64,000 bases of DNA from Blastomyces gilchristii SLH14081 (taxonomy: Eukaryota > Ascomycota > Eurotiomycetes > Onygenales > Ajellomycetaceae). Of the stretch, positions 33,614 through 46,007 are shown piece by piece. The stretch spans positions 33,470-97,469 of the forward strand of contig NW_003101630.1 in NCBI RefSeq assembly GCF_000003855.2, given 5' to 3'. The translations under genes and the position numbers were made by a program. Numbering within the stretch: the stretch's first letter is position 1; every line of letters starts with the position of its first letter. The notes below the pieces were generated by a model. The model ran no database searches and was not told where the DNA came from. It saw only the letters and a list, made by a program, of their open reading frames with translations.

Positions 33614-36600
33614 CTATATCTGATTGATTTCCTCCTCTTCATATTCAGATATTTCTGAATTTAGTCATTTTCTTATAGCTGCTTGAGTTTCTGATAGAAA
33701 GTCTATTAAGTATTTAATTCCTGTCTCAGTTGAGAATAAGAATCTCATATTTAATTGATTTAGATCATACTTCTCTTTCAATCTGGCTCTGAGACTATTA
33801 TATAATGTACAGTGTATTACAATATACTCAGAATTCTCATTTGCATTGCAGAATGAGCATTCTATTGAGTCAAATCTATTATCAAATCTTTGTATATAAG
33901 ATTTGAAATAGTCATATTCTAGTTTCAGCTGTATTAGAGATGAGAATATTTTCTTTTTACATTTAATTGAACAAGATTTCCACTTGAGTTTTGTTTCAAA
34001 TCTTGAATAATGTATACTCTTCTTTTATTTCTATCAGCTTTCATTTCACTTATCTAAACAAGATTCTTTTATTTTTCTCTTTATAAAAGATCAGAACATA
34101 ATTTTTTGAATAGATCTGCTTAATTCTGAATCTTTTTTTACAGCTGAATCAGTCAATTCATTATCATGAATATTCATACAAGCAGGAACTCAGTGTAGAT
34201 GAATTATCAGCTTTAATATTCTTCTCTTTTGAATTTTTAAAATGAAGTTTAAGATCAGTTAAAGATTCATTTAATTATTATAAATCTGACTATTTCTAAG
34301 TCTTTTTAAAGCAGCTTGACTATCAGAGAATATTCATATCTCTTTCAAACTATTTTCTCTTTTATAAGATTTTATTTCAATAAGTTTGAAAGCTTTCACT
34401 ATTATAAATAGTTCAGTGTCAAAGACTTCAGATTCACAGCCTAAATTTCAGAAATCTGAGATAAAATTAATATTCTCTTCAGTATAAGTAATGCCTGTAT
34501 CTAATCTATTCAAATTCTCATTTTTTAAGTTATCTGAATAAATCAGAATAGAGTCTTTTATATTGATTGTAGAAATTCTCTTCAAATGCTGATCATATTC
34601 TTTCTCTTTAAATAGTTCACTTATTTATAAGACTATAAGAGATTCAAGCTTTTCTCTTCATGATGATAACTTCTCATGATCAACTTTTTCAACATTTAAA
34701 GAAGAAAATTAATTTTTAATAAGTGAGTATAGTCTGTACAGTTGAGAAGACATTTTCTTTAAAGAATTATTTTCATTTCAATCAAGAAATCTATTTCAAT
34801 CCAGTTCATTTTCAGAGCTAATTAATGAAAATGAAGAAGAGACTCTTTCTCTGATTATATGATTTGAGCTCATCTTTATAACTCTCAGAGCATAGCTTAT
34901 ACAGGCCTTTTCAAATCTAATAGTAGAAGAAGAAATTGAAGCTTCAATTTTCATTGCTTTAATAGAAGATGATTTGAATGCTTTCAGAATTCTTCTCAAA
35001 GCTCTGTTTTACAGACTTTGAAAGAGTTCAGTGAAATTTCCTTGATTATTTCATCAAACTTGAACTTCATAATCAGCTACTAAGATAATACAGGCTATAT
35101 ATAACTGTCTTATAGTCTGAAAGAATAGATCTCTCTCTGTATTTGATAGTCTGATAATGTTATTCAATAGTCTTTCTGCCTTGACAGTTCTTTGTTGAAT
35201 ATGATATTTAAAATTCATCTTGAAGTTTAATTATACTTCTAATCATTTGATATTTACACTGGGTTTAATCTCTCTATTTAAAAGAGTTAGAGATAGTTCT
35301 TTCTCATTAAATCTAGAAAAGAAATGAATTAACTCAGTTTTATTCATATTAAATTGAATTTAATTGATATCTACTCTAATAAAGATTTTCTTTACTACTT
35401 CTTCAATTACTTTTAAATTCTCTTTAATAGTTTTTGAGCTGTAGACTAGATCAATATCATTCACATAACTCAGAGATTACACTATTCTCAAATTTCTATT
35501 TTTGAATAGATATACAGTGTATATTGTAAATAAAATGAGTGAGATTGAAGCTTCTTATAGTACTTCTATTTTTATCTCAGTCTTGTCTTATTTCATTTCA
35601 TCAAAGAAAAGTTATATAATTCTTTTAGATATAAAACAGTTAATTCATTTTATTAGAGAAGTGACAGTTTTAACATCTTCAAAGTCTGAATTAACTTTGA
35701 CTTTGAAACATGATCAAATGCTTCTTTTATATCAATAAAAACTGCAGTTGAGACCAGATCTTCATACTTTATTATTTAAATATTATGAATAACTGAGAGA
35801 ACAGTGTTAATTACAGAACACTGTTTTCTATCTCTCATTTATTCACTGAATAAAAGAGAATTACTGATAGAGCTTATAAAAGATAGTTGAGTAGCTATTA
35901 TCTTTTCTAAAACCTTTTCTAGACAGTTCAATAGAGATATTACTCTATATGACTTGAGAATTGAAGTTTTTCTATTTAGTTTTATAAGAATCACTTCAGT
36001 GACTTCTCTTCAGCATTCAGAATGATATTCATTTTTCAAGAGATTGAAAAAGAGCTCAAAATATTTATTCTTTAAGTAGAAGTATGTATTTTAAATAATT
36101 AAGTGATTAATTGAATCAGGCTCTGCAGCAGCTTTAACTGAACTTGAGAAGATAGCTGACTCTAATTTATCTTGAGTAAGATCAGGCCATTCTCAGTCAT
36201 TTTCATCAATATAGTTGAGAAGTAATATATTCTCTTTCTCTGAATCTGAATCTGATGAGTTTTGAAAGAGAGTTCTTATAAAAGCTTGATATTTTTTCTC
36301 AAAAGAGTTTGCTGTATATGATTCATTCTGAAACTCATATTCTAAGGTTGAAAGTTTTGCTACACTTCTTGTTTTAGTATAGTTAAAAGCTTTAAAAACT
36401 TCTTTTTCTTATACTTCTTCAAGAGATTTATTCCAGCAGTCTGTTTTAGCTCTTTTAATATCTGAAAAATATTCATTTCTGACAGCTTTGAACTCTTTAT
36501 CAGAAAATATATCATTCTTTCAATCTCTTCTAGCAGTAGTCAATTGTTTTCTTTTAGATGTGATATTCTCATTTCATTAAGATTTTGAATAATCAGAAGA

Positions 36601-37568
36601 CTTTCTCTTTGAAATATTATCTTTAACACTTATTAGAATAATAGATGTAATGAACTTCACTCTATTCTTAAGCATTTCATTTGAGATATCTTGACCAGGA
36701 TTTCAATATAGCTCACTCTGTCTTTCAGATTTTAACAGTTTTATACTTTCTTCAACTGTCTTTCAGTCAGCCTTTTCAAAGTTAAACTGATTAGAGAGAA
36801 GAGGATTTTCACTCATTTATTTCTCACTCAGTTTAATATCAAATTGAATAATCTCATGATCTGATTCTGATGTCTCATTTGAATCAATAAATCAGTTTAC
36901 AAGTCTTTTTTTCATTAGATTTTATGATATGAAGATTAGATCTATAATAGATTTCTGTTTCATATCTTTTCTAAAGAATGTTTATTGATCAGACTTGTTA
37001 ACTAAATCTATTGAATGCTTAAAGATTTATTTAATCAGACTATCAGCTCTTACTGCTCTTTTGCATTCTGAATTTCATCAGAAATGATATGTATTGAAAT
37101 CTTCTACAATTATAGAGTTTCTTGATGAAGTTATGTTTAGAAACTCTCTATTAATTGTTCAGATGTTATTATTTTTCTTCAATGACTTTTCATTATAGAT
37201 ATTTATAAGCTGTATAGTATCAAACTCATTCTCTTTATCTATAATATCACTCATCAGAATATCAGGGTCAGACATGATATTAAATCTTAGATTAAATTAA
37301 TATCTTGATCTCTTTCTTTCATAGATCACTACTCTTGACTTTATCTCAGATTTCGCAATATAAAGCAGTAGTAGCTTGAATAAGAAATGATATATTTTTG
37401 CTCAGCATTAAAATTCAGCTCCTGAAGCAGTATAAAATTAACTTTTTATTTAAATGCAATTTGAAGACAAGAATAAATACAATTTGAGTTTCTATTCACA
37501 ATATTTTGAATAAATTTGATTTTTGAAGAGTTTTTAAACTTTTTTTATTGTTTTTGTTGTATATTCAT
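33614..37568 (-). pseudogene. LINE E ORF2 (endonuclease, RT, RNase H), RIP-degraded
   Basis: The ATG is at 37568-37566. The early CAA codons that are TAA in copy A are mostly intact. Endonuclease blocks lie at about 36790-37500, with a GDFN-equivalent near 37100 read as EDFNTYHF-like, already mutated. The RT catalytic box near 35445-35475 reads YVNDID (Asp to Asn). RNase H lies at about 34140-34600 and the terminal Cys cluster near 33840-33860. The stop TAG is at 33616-33614. The length, about 1,318 codons, matches copy D. In-frame TGA is the most frequent lesion. Confidence 0.78.
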
Positions 37569-37579
37569 ATTAAAAGAGA

Positions 37580-39191
37580 GTAGAGTAGAATCTAATCACT
37601 ATTATCAGATAGTAGATTATAACTATTCTGAAAAGTAGAAATCTCAACTGCTTGTATTATATCTAGTTTATTATCAGAGTCATTTCTCAATTCTTTAATC
37701 TTAACAGAAGTTTAAGAATTCAAATTCTGTTTACATTTAGCTGAAGAATTAAAGTTTGAAGATTTAGATAGTTGAGAGTTTCTTCTTTTTGAGCTTACAG
37801 TTGTGAGTTTACTGACTTGACTATTCTCTTCAGTTCTAGATTTACTTTGAGCTTCATCTTTTCTTCAGTTCTTTTGAGTTCTTGAAGTAATATACATTCT
37901 TTTAAGCTAGATGCATGTTTTTCTTTACAATTAGAGCATTTAAGCAGAGTATGTTAACATATTTCATCTCTTTTTAAGCATGTTTCACATTTATGCTCAC
38001 TAGTTTTATGATCTCTGACATAGAATGCATATTTTGAGTCTCTAAAATAGAAGATTGCAAAGTATTCATATCTTTGACAGTTTGAATACTGTGATTGAGC
38101 TTTGAGATTCATTCTTAAGTCTTTGTATTCATGAACTCTCATTTTCAAATCTGCTTCTCTTACTTCAGAGATCTTTGACTGTTCAAGTATCTTTATATAT
38201 ACTAGAACAGAGGCATTTCTTCTGCTTTGTCTGAACTTAATTGAATTTAGTCATACAGACTCTTTTCTCAGTTGAATAGAGTTGTATTCTTCTAATTCAT
38301 TTTGAGAAGTAGCATTTCTTCTTCACAGTCAAAAATTTCAACTGAAATATTATGAAGAATGAATTTGTCTCACTTTTCATCTCTCTCAGATAGAATTATT
38401 GTGTTTAACAAAGATTCTACTACTGATTTTCAGAGATTCTTATTCTGAATAAGGAATTCTGCACTGAATTCAGGCATTGTAGTCAGAATAATAGAGTTTT
38501 CAAAGAAGAATGACTCAATTGAAGCTATAACTGGTTTTTGAACTTCAATATCAGTTATTAACTGAGAAAAGAACTGCTGATTAATTTTATTTCTAATTCT
38601 GAAAATGAGATTTGAGTTTAGCTTGTTCCTTTGCAAGATGTCCTAGTTTGAGACTTTGAGAATAAGTCTTCTATTGCTGAAGATTTGAAAGTTTTTCTTC
38701 TTTTGCATTTTTTTCTCCACTTTTCTATGAATAGAAGTATGAGTATTATTCTTCTCAGTTTTCTCAGGATTTTGAGCATGTTTTGAGATAGCAGATTTAG
38801 AGACAGCAGATTCAGCTGCTTGAGCATATGTTTTCTTCTGATTCAAAGAAGAAGAAGAAGTAGAAAAAGAGAAAGAAGAGTAAGATAAGAAGTCAGTGAT
38901 TGTACTAGGAATTTTCAATGTTTTTTGAACTGTGTTTGAAATTCCAAGTTTGAACTTGATCATCTTCTGTAGTTGTCTAGCCTGAGCATGAAGAATTAAC
39001 TGAACTTCTTCATTCATCTCACTCAGACACTGCTTTTCAAGAATCTTACTTGCTTTTTCAAGTTTCTGTATTTCAAGAACTTGTTATTTCTCTATTTCTT
39101 CTTTCTTTCTTCTCTTTAGAATTTCAATCTCAGGAATAGCATTTGAGAAAGCATCTTTTTCAATATCAAGTAAGTGTATTTTTGAACTCAT
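37580..39191 (-). pseudogene. LINE E ORF1 (zinc-knuckle Gag-like), partly open
   Basis: ATG at 39191-39189. The piece 39017-38643 is open for 124 codons and holds the Ser-rich stretch and KKTYAQAAESAVSK. The piece 38636-38430 is open for 68 codons. The knuckle region 38148-37954 reads CQRYEYF, CAFYVRDHKTSEHKCETC (second Cys lost), followed by CSNCKEKHASSXKEC at about 37940-37885. Three knuckles in this order are the usual Tad/I-type arrangement. The end is placed by comparison with copy A. Confidence 0.72.
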
Positions 39192-41160
39192 TGTTCTCAC
39201 TCAATGAAAAGTTGATCAGACTGTTTCAATTAAGAGGTTTCTAAGTCTGTTTTTAATTGAAAAGTTGGTTAGACTGTTTCAAAAGAAGAATAAAAGACTT
39301 TTGTGTATAAAACACCTGATTTTTTTCACACTAGTTCAGTAACTAAGTTAGATTTTTGAAGAGAATCTAATAAATTAAAATTTATTTTTGAGATAAATCA
39401 ATAAAATCTTTACAATCTCTTTCTTGAGATACAGTTAGACTGACCGTGTAACCGTGTCTGAGATCAGGACCAGAATAGTTGATGATCTCATTATCAATTC
39501 AACTGATCTCATTACACTGTTTTAACATTAGAAAGTAGTCTCATACTGTCTCAGTGAGACTTACTGTCTACTCTTGTCACATTTTCTAAATGAGACCATG
39601 ATTTCCACTTCTCAATTTAAATTATTTTTATTGCTTTAAATGACTTTAAATCTCGTTTGAGTGTTACTAAAAAGTGTTACTTTTTAAAAAATTAAAAATA
39701 GTCTAAAGAAAACCTTAAAATGTCTATAAATAGTAACTTTATCCCAAGAATGGAACTAAATGAGATTAAATGAGATCACTTTCTTATTTTTTCTAAGTCA
39801 TGGTCCCATTTTGAGATCTGATATATAGTCACTTTGCATGTTTTTTTAATGATTAGTCCCAGCGAATTCACGCCAAGAAATGTATGGGACCAGATCAAAT
39901 GAGATCAAACATGAAATTCATGGTCCCGGCGGCCAGTCTAGATACAGTGAGGAAAAGTATGATATTAATTGATAATAAATCAGATGATATGACTATTTTT
40001 GAGAGAAAAACTGACAAAAAATAAATCAATTTTTTGCAGAGAAATTGATTAAAGCTATTCAATTTTATTCTAAATCATTCAATTCTCCTCACACAACAAG
40101 TGTGCAACTCAAATCAGTTAATAAAGAGTGTAAAAAAGAATTAAGTATTAATGAAAGCTCTTCAGTCACTGAAAAAGTAATTCTTACTTAAAAGAATATG
40201 AAATTATGACAGAAAACACCTCTGTTTTTAATTCTTTGTAAGAATATTGTGTAAAATTCAGAGGAAAACATCTTACTTTTTCAAGAGAAGTAAAAAACTA
40301 TTTCTAAGATCTTTTTTTTTTTTGCATTAACTGCTGCAGAAGAATGAGATAGAAACTGCTAAGATATACACTACTGTATATCTTCTATCAAGACTTTCTC
40401 TCTTCAGAGTCTTGATATTATAGAGAATATAAGTCTGTTTCTATATGATAATATAAATATTTTCAGTGGAATGTAGAGGAACTGGTTATTTATATCTCAA
40501 AATAGAAGACTTTGTCAATGATTATATCAATATAGAGTTAATTCTCAAATTCAATAGAAATCTAGTGTTGCTGTTCTCAATCTCTTGCAGAATCTATTGA
40601 ATATTGAGATATTAAAACTAGATTTAATATATCTCACTGTGCAGGGATCAAAGGCTCAGTCAGACCTTAGGGTATACTGAATTTATAGTTGTTGTGTCTG
40701 CCGATTATGTATCAAATACTATTGCTGAGGTATCTTTTTGTATTTTTCTGCCGGACGTGGGCCAGATTGGGAAGGGCGGTACGTGGGTGGGACTTGGGGT
40801 TGATGTTTTGGAACATCAAAGATAGACAGGGTTTTCGTGGAAGTTGCTTCTCAGATATCTCCACAATTACAGGTTGGGGATCTTCCAAAATCAAGAAGAT
40901 TGGTGCATATGGCTAGGTCTCTTTGCCTTACAATTTGTATGGCAATTTGGCCCGGGGTTGTGGTGTGATAGGGGTGAATGGGGGATAATCCCACTCAGGA
41001 GTTTCGAACAACGTCTGGTTCATGTTTGGCTGGATAACTCCACCACCACACGGGGTATGCAGTCGGCGATGGGGTCAAAATGCTCGTATGATCGAGGGCT
41101 TTTCAATGGATCTATCGGCGGGTTCTTATTCGAAAAATCGAGCGAGTTCGTGGTGGAGCG
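39192..41160 (-). other. LINE E 5' UTR
   Basis: Homologous to 271-2165. It holds two of the short tandem units before ORF1 (39205-39285), the MITE (39436-39940), a T-run (40310-40325), and a GC-rich cap (40670-41160). Within the cap a 31-codon minus-strand ATG frame (41023-40928, MNQTLFETPEWDYPP...) ends at a TAA overlapping gtaagg, a donor-like hexamer; copy A has it broken. Whether it is translated is unknown. The plus-strand frames at 40689-41281 have no support as genes. Confidence 0.6.
39436..39940. mobile_element. hAT-derived MITE (505 bp) in LINE E 5' UTR
   Basis: Terminal inverted repeats tagactgacc / ggccagtcta and an 8-bp duplication gatacagt (39428-39435 and 39941-39948). Copy D has the empty site (gaatacagtgag near 55980). 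The left ~33 bp match the hAT1 5' end (rc of 21866-21898) and the right ~70 bp match the hAT1 3' end (16072-16140), so it is a deletion derivative with both termini kept. It has no coding capacity. CpGs survive at both ends. Confidence 0.88.
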
Positions 41161-41190
41161 GTTGGTGAATATCAAGAGAAAGCAATCACT

Positions 41191-42165
41191 CTCTACAGAA
41201 TTAAATACAAAAGTACTGAAAGAACACTTAGATGCTTCTGCACATTTTAATGCTTCTGAGCTCACTCTCTACTCATTATGAAGAATGAAAATGCTTATAA
41301 AACTGAGTGTGTATAAAGATATCATCAGTTCACTAATCAATCAAGATTAATATATCAATAAACAATTGAAAGATTGTGTGAAACAGAAGTTTTAATTATG
41401 AATGAAAGCATGTGAATCAGTATTGTGAACATCTGATATCATTATTAAACATCTTGATATTCTGTTCTGAGACACTATCATACAACAGAAAGTATTAGAT
41501 TGATTACAGAGTATCTAACAGAGAAATACTTCTCTTACAACATTCATCTCTGACTTCAATATCAAGATTCTAGAAGCACGTGATCAATCTTGAGAGAATT
41601 GAATAAAGATTAGCATGCTTAAGAAGACATTAACTTTCAAACTCTTACAGACTCTTGTAAGTGTAGATAAAGACCAGACTTATAAAGGTTTCTGCACATA
41701 GCTCTGAATATTGAATGACTGTCTTATCAAGCTCAAGAGTATACAGAACAGTGACAGAAGATGTTATATCTCAGTCACTCATACATCTGTGCTGAAGAAT
41801 AACAATGATGCAGATATCATGAATTGAGTAGACTCAAATGTCTACATACAAGTAAGAGTCTCTGCTGTTTGAACAGGCTTCTGAGTTTCTGAAATCACTT
41901 CTGAAGAAGTCATTGATCAATGTCAATGAGAAGTGTACATTAACTGTAACTGATCAGAACACATTGCTTTTAACTGCTGATCAGCCTACATATCTTCTTA
42001 CTCAAGAAATGAATCAGCATCTGTTCACACCAATCACATTACAGAGAAGGAAGATTCAGAAGATAACTATAAGAATACTCTGATGAAACAGGGAAAAGAT
42101 TAACTTCTATTCAAATTCATAAACAGAAGCTTGAAGAGATTGAATGACAATAATTTGAAGAGAAA
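41191..42165 (+). pseudogene. Gypsy2 copy 2 gag (5'-truncated)
   Basis: Capsid-like gag in the same frame as 25110-26115; the first part is open from 40844 to 41281 only by chance joining to the LINE 5' cap. Knuckle at 41937-41980 reads YINCNWSEHIAFNC, with first Cys lost and His kept. It lacks about 26 bp found in Gypsy2 near 25935. Confidence 0.6.
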
Positions 42166-44340
42166 ATGACAATGAATGTGATTCTTGTATCTACTGTGAT
42201 TGATAATATATATAATATGAAAGCTATGATAGACAGCAGTCTATGTTATTATACAATAATTAAATCTTCAGTTATAAGATGTTACAATCTTCAGTGTATT
42301 CTCTTATCAAAATCTCAACTCCTCACAGAATTTAATGACTTAAAAGACATTTATATCTGTTACATGATGAAGTTGATCATAGATGTGAAGGAACATCAAT
42401 ATGAAGATGTCTATGTATATGAAGTTAATAATCTTGATTATGATCTTATATTAGAACTTGTCTGACTATCTGAACAAGGCATCTTATTGAATGCTTAAAA
42501 TAGAAGCTTGATATTCTCTAACAATGATAGAATTCACAAAGATGACATTCACAAGATCATGAATCTGACACAGATCTCTGTCAATATGTATAAAATGCTC
42601 TGAAAAAGAAGTCACTAACAGCAGAATCATGTGACAATCTATTCCACCAGTCTGACTGATATTAAAAAGACTCTAGAAAAGTTATCCTGTGTTATAATAA
42701 CAGATTCTTGTACAAAACTCTCTTAATAATATCATGAATATCTAGATGTCTTCTGACAAGATAATATTATAAATATACCTCTCTTATGAGATTCTGAAGT
42801 GAATTATAATATTAAGTTAGAGAAGAAGAATGATAAGAATTCTGAACTGTTATGAGACTCTCTTTATAATATATTCTGAGATGAACTTCTTCTTCTTTGA
42901 GAGACACTCAATGATCTATTGAATAAAGAATTCATATGTGTTAGTAATTGTTTCGCTGCAGTCTCTATTCTCTTTGCAAAGAAACCAGGTGAAGAACTCT
43001 GATTCTGTGTGAACTATTGAGAACTGAACAGAATAACAAAGAAAGACTGTTATTCACTATCTCTTATCAATGAAATCCTAGCTCATATTAAACAAGCTCA
43101 ATGATTTATAAAACTAGATATTATTGCTGTGTTTTATAAGATCTGCATTGCTGAAGAAGATGAGTAACTTACAGTATTTCAAACATAATATAGCCTCTTT
43201 GAATGAATAGTTACTCTCTTCAGACTGACTAACACCTTCAGTACATTTCAGAAGTATATCAACTGAGCACTTCAAGATTTCCTTGATAAATTTGCATCTG
43301 TATATCTCAATGACATTCTCATCTTCACTGATGAGTTCAGGAAAGAACATCAAGAACATGAACAGAAGATATTATAATGACTATAAGAAGCAGAACTACT
43401 GATAGATATTGACAAGTGTGATTTTGAAGTCAAGAGTATCAAATATCTGAGTTTTATTATAGAAGCTGGCAAGGGAATTTGAATGAATTCTGAGAAAGTC
43501 TCTGCCATTCCTGAATGGAAAGCTCTGTGTACTGTGAAAGATGTATGAAGCTTCATCAGATTTGCTAACTTCTATCAGTGATTTATATAAAACTTCTCAG
43601 ATATCATGAGATCACTTACAGAACTCATCAAGAAGAACTCAGTATTTCAGTGATCAGCAGACACTGAAGCTGTATTCACACAGATGAAGAAGATGTTCAT
43701 CAATGTCTCTCTACTAATAATATTTGATTCTGATTATAAGACAGTTGTTGAAGCTGATTTCTCTGACTATGTAACAGAAGAAGTGATATTGCAATATGAT
43801 AATGAAGGTGTTTTATAATCATGTATCTTCATGTCTAAGAAACTGAGTCCTGCTGAATGCAATTATGAGATCAATGACAAGAAACTTCTCATGATTATAC
43901 ACTGTCTAGAAGAATGAGACTTCAAACTCTGAAGTATCACTGAATTTGAGATAATCACAGATCATAAGAATCTCAAATACTTCACAATAACCTGTAAACT
44001 CACTGAATAACAGATATAATGATCAGAGTTTCTAAGCTGCTTTCATTTTATAATACACTATCACCCTGGCAGCCAGAACTCGATGGCAGATACTCTCTCA
44101 CAATGAGAATAAGATATGCTATCTGATGTAACAGATACACACTGAATGAATTAAGAACACTGACTCTTGAATCTGAAGATATTAGTTAATCACAATAAGA
44201 TCACTCATAATACTATATATACTTTGCTGATCAGAACATTCTCTGAATCTACACTGAATGAATTGTGATATATAACAGCTTAAACTGATGAACTTCTTCA
44301 AGCACTCACTGAAGCAGTATGTCAAGAAGCGCCTGTATGA
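42166..44340 (+). pseudogene. Gypsy2 copy 2 pol, part 1 (protease, RT, RNase H)
   Basis: Protease-like frame open at 42166-42465 (MKAMIDSSLCYYT). The RT active site reads YLNDILIF at 43303-43326 with the first Asp changed to Asn, while FAKKPGEEL-like and NYXELNRITKKD blocks lie near 42975-43040. RNase H shows ITDHKNLKYFTIT near 43952-43995. It is interrupted in the integrase by LINE F at 44341. Confidence 0.72.
44326..44340. repeat. Target-site duplication of LINE F (left; right partner 45993-46007)
   Basis: 15-bp agtatgtcaagaagc on both sides of LINE F. Confidence 0.87.
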
Positions 44341-45992
44341 ACTATGCTCTGAGAGTTATAAAGATGAGCTCAAATCATATAATCAGAGAAAGAGTCTCTT
44401 CTTCATTTCTATTAATTAACTCTGGAAATGAACTGGATTGGAATAGATTTCTTGATTGAAATGAAAATAATTCTTCAAAGAAAATGCCTTCTCAACTGTA
44501 CAGACTATGCTCTCTGATTAAAAATCAATTTTCTTCTTTAAATATTGAAAAAGTTGATCATGAGAAGTGGTCTCTCTGAAGAGAAAAGCTTGAATCTCTT
44601 ATAGACTTGTAAATAAGTGAACTATCTAAAGAGAAAGAATATGAACAGCATTTGAAGAGAATTTCTACAATCAATATAAAAGACTCTATTCTGATTTATT
44701 CAGATGACTCAAAAAATGAGAGTTTGAATAGATTAGACACAGGCATTGCTTATACTGAAGATAATATCAATTTTATCTCAGATTTCTGAAATTTAGGCTG
44801 TGAATCTGAAGTCTTTGATGCTGAACTATTTGTAATAGTGAAAGCTTTTAAACTCATTGAAATAAAATCTCATAAAAGAGAAAATAGTTTGAAAGAGATA
44901 TGAATATTCTCTGATAGTCAAGCTGCTTTAAAAAGACTTAGAAATAGTCAGATTTATAATGATCAAATGAATCTTGAACTGATCTTAAACTCTGTTTTCA
45001 AAATTCAAAAGAGAAGAACATCAAAGCTGATAATTCATCTGCACTGAGTTCCTGCTCATATGAATGTTCATGACAATGAATTGACTGATTCAGCTGCAAA
45101 AAAGGGTGCAGAATTAAGCAGATCTATTCAAAGAATTGTGTCCTGGTCTTTTATAAAGAGAAAAATAAAAGAATCTTATTTAGACAAGTGAAATAAAAGC
45201 TGACAGAAACAAAAGAAGAGTATACATTATTCAAGATTTGAAATAAAACTCAAGTGGAAATCTTGTTTAATTAAATATAAAAAGAAAATATTCTCATCTA
45301 TAATACAGCTGAAACTAGGACATGGCTATTTTAAATCTTATATACAAAGATTTGATGATAGATTTGACTCAATAGAATGCTCATTCTGCAATGCAAATGA
45401 GAATCCTGAGTATATTGTAATACACTGTGCATTATACAATAGTCTCAGAGCCAGATTGAAAGAGAAGTATGATCTAAATCAATTAAATATGAGATTCTTA
45501 TTCTCAACTGAGACAGGAATTAAATACTTAATAGACTTTCTATCAGAAACTCAAGCAGCTATAAGAAAATGACTAAATTCAGAATTATCTGAATATGAAG
45601 AGGAGGAAATCAATCAGATATAGTCTGTTAAAACAGCTATATACTATCTTTTAATAATTTGTTTTGTTACAGTCTCTCTTTACTTTATCTTTTCCTTTCA
45701 ATTCCTTTCTATCTATCTATTTAATGTATCTATCTTTAAGACTGTGTTCTCTTTTCCTTTGTCATGATATTGTCAAATGATTTCAAAGTATCAGAAGATG
45801 TTAAAACACTGCAATTTGTAAACAGTTTTTGTATTCTGAGCTGGAACTTTCTGATTTTGCATATCTGAAATTGATGAATGTATAATAGTTAACTTTACAG
45901 ATATAGGAAAAACCCTGAGAACTAAAAGTTCTCAGGTAGATGTCATAGTCTCTGACTGCATACATCTATAATTGAAGAATAATAATAATAAT
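44341..45992 (+). mobile_element. LINE copy F, 5'-truncated (RNase H and 3' end)
   Basis: A 1.65-kb 5'-truncated LINE copy starting just downstream of the RT domain. It encodes the RNase H region (SDDSKNESLNRLDTGIAY near 44700-44755, DAELFVIVKAFK near 44815-44850), a C-terminal Cys cluster CSFCNANENPEYIVIHC near 45381-45430 and the TAG near 45620. The 3' UTR has the hairpin (45914-45936) and an AAT tail. It is flanked by agtatgtcaagaagc at 44326-44340 and 45993-46007. It is relatively little mutated (gggtgcagaa, ggtcttttat and tggctatttt kept), suggesting a younger insertion. Confidence 0.85.
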
Positions 45993-46007
45993 AGTATGTC
46001 AAGAAGC

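Larger units (their letters stand above)
33240..41160 (-). mobile_element. Tad-like LINE copy E, full length, with MITE insertion
   Basis: Complete LINE on the minus strand: AAT tail and 3' UTR (33240-33613), ORF2 (33614-37568), ORF1 (37580-39191) and 5' UTR with GC-rich cap (39192-41160). About 7.4 kb without the MITE at 39436-39940. The 3' flank is hAT2 and the 5' flank a Gypsy2-type gag, with no matching TSD between them, so this is probably a recombinant of two LINE insertions. It is the least decayed LINE for ORF1. Confidence 0.83.

Noticed and set aside
40689..41281. Two overlapping plus-strand open frames (75 and 145 codons) in the GC-rich block
   Set aside because: They run antisense to the LINE and are broken in copies A and D; GC-rich sequence opens frames by chance. 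The second one crosses the LINE/Gypsy2 junction.
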